Shown: positions 63,989 to 64,000 of the stretch, piece by piece
How positions within the stretch are numbered: the first letter of the stretch is position 1
How the letters are laid out: each line of letters opens with the position of its first letter
Source: Lentibacillus sp. Marseille-P4043
GTDB lineage: Bacteria; Bacillota; Bacilli; Bacillales; Amphibacillaceae
Length of the DNA: 64,000 bases
NCBI RefSeq assembly: GCF_900258515.1
Contig: NZ_LT984884.1
Span: 3,408,499 to 3,472,498, forward strand
Direction: 5' to 3'
Position numbers and translations under genes: made by a program
Notes under the pieces: generated by a model
The model's database searches: none
The model's input: the letters and a program-made list of their open reading frames with translations, nothing else
Told to the model about the DNA's origin: nothing

Positions 63989-64000
63989 TTTGGTAATTCC

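Overview
The window is AT-rich DNA from a low-GC Gram-positive bacterium. Its core gene order (fabF, yjbA, trpS, then yjbC, spxA, mecA, coiA, pepF) matches the fabF-pepF neighbourhood of Bacillus subtilis. A Trp T-box, PhoP-type boxes and CstR-type sulfur genes fit the same picture. The intergenic repeats recall Virgibacillus/Oceanobacillus-like Bacillaceae, but the genus is an inference. Read on the minus strand from 64 kb downward the backbone is collinear with Bacillus, and about 29 kb of accessory genes lie between trpS and yjbC.

Region 0.8-20.5 kb is a catabolic supercluster on the minus strand. One operon (7.2 to 0.8 kb) carries a fluoroacetyl-CoA-thioesterase-like (FlK-like) protein, an amino-acid dehydrogenase with phenylalanine-dehydrogenase signatures, and a complete 2-oxoacid dehydrogenase complex (E1alpha, E1beta, E2, E3). 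A GntR/FCD regulator follows. The second transcript (20.5 to 8.2 kb) carries an SSS symporter with a 39-residue partner, a DapA-family lyase, hpaE, hpaB, hpaD, a FAD synthetase, hpaC, two hpaG halves, hpaF and a succinate-semialdehyde dehydrogenase. A divergent LysR gene sits at its head. Together they could take tyrosine through hydroxyphenylpyruvate, hydroxyphenylacetyl-CoA and 4-hydroxyphenylacetate to homoprotocatechuate, pyruvate and succinate. This chain is an inference and is the main candidate for an undescribed system here.

Region 21.8-30.7 kb holds an MFS exporter, a possible small RNA, and pepF, coiA, mecA, spxA and yjbC. Region 31-37 kb holds a secreted glycosidase-like protein and an operon of membrane protein, CcdA, two TlpA/ResA thioredoxins and a two-component system. 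Region 37-43 kb is a persulfide/sulfane-sulfur island (rhodaneses, TusA proteins, a rhodanese-persulfide dioxygenase fusion, DsrE-like protein, TauE, CstR) with three matching ATACC-N6-GGTAT operator-like sites. Region 44-50 kb is the pst-phoU operon with four PhoP boxes. Region 50-59 kb has an endonuclease III-like protein, an EamA transporter behind a terminator-containing leader, a LysR/metallo-hydrolase/alcohol dehydrogenase set with a split reading frame, and a SEC-C/pRiA4b-type cluster. Region 59-64 kb has T-box-trpS, yjbA, a small membrane protein and fabF.

The intergenic space is unusually repeat-rich. There are 20-bp tandem arrays at three loci (1-418, about 20.7 kb, 60.83-61.45 kb). 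Two about 0.7-kb MITE-like elements with 13-bp terminal inverted repeats lie in opposite orientation at 26.06-26.76 and 43.26-43.98 kb; the first supplies the stop codon of coiA. Related GC-rich palindromic fragments lie at 11.8-12.3, 20.6, 30.8 and 38.9 kb. All start choices, family names and motifs come from reading the sequence; no database search was possible.
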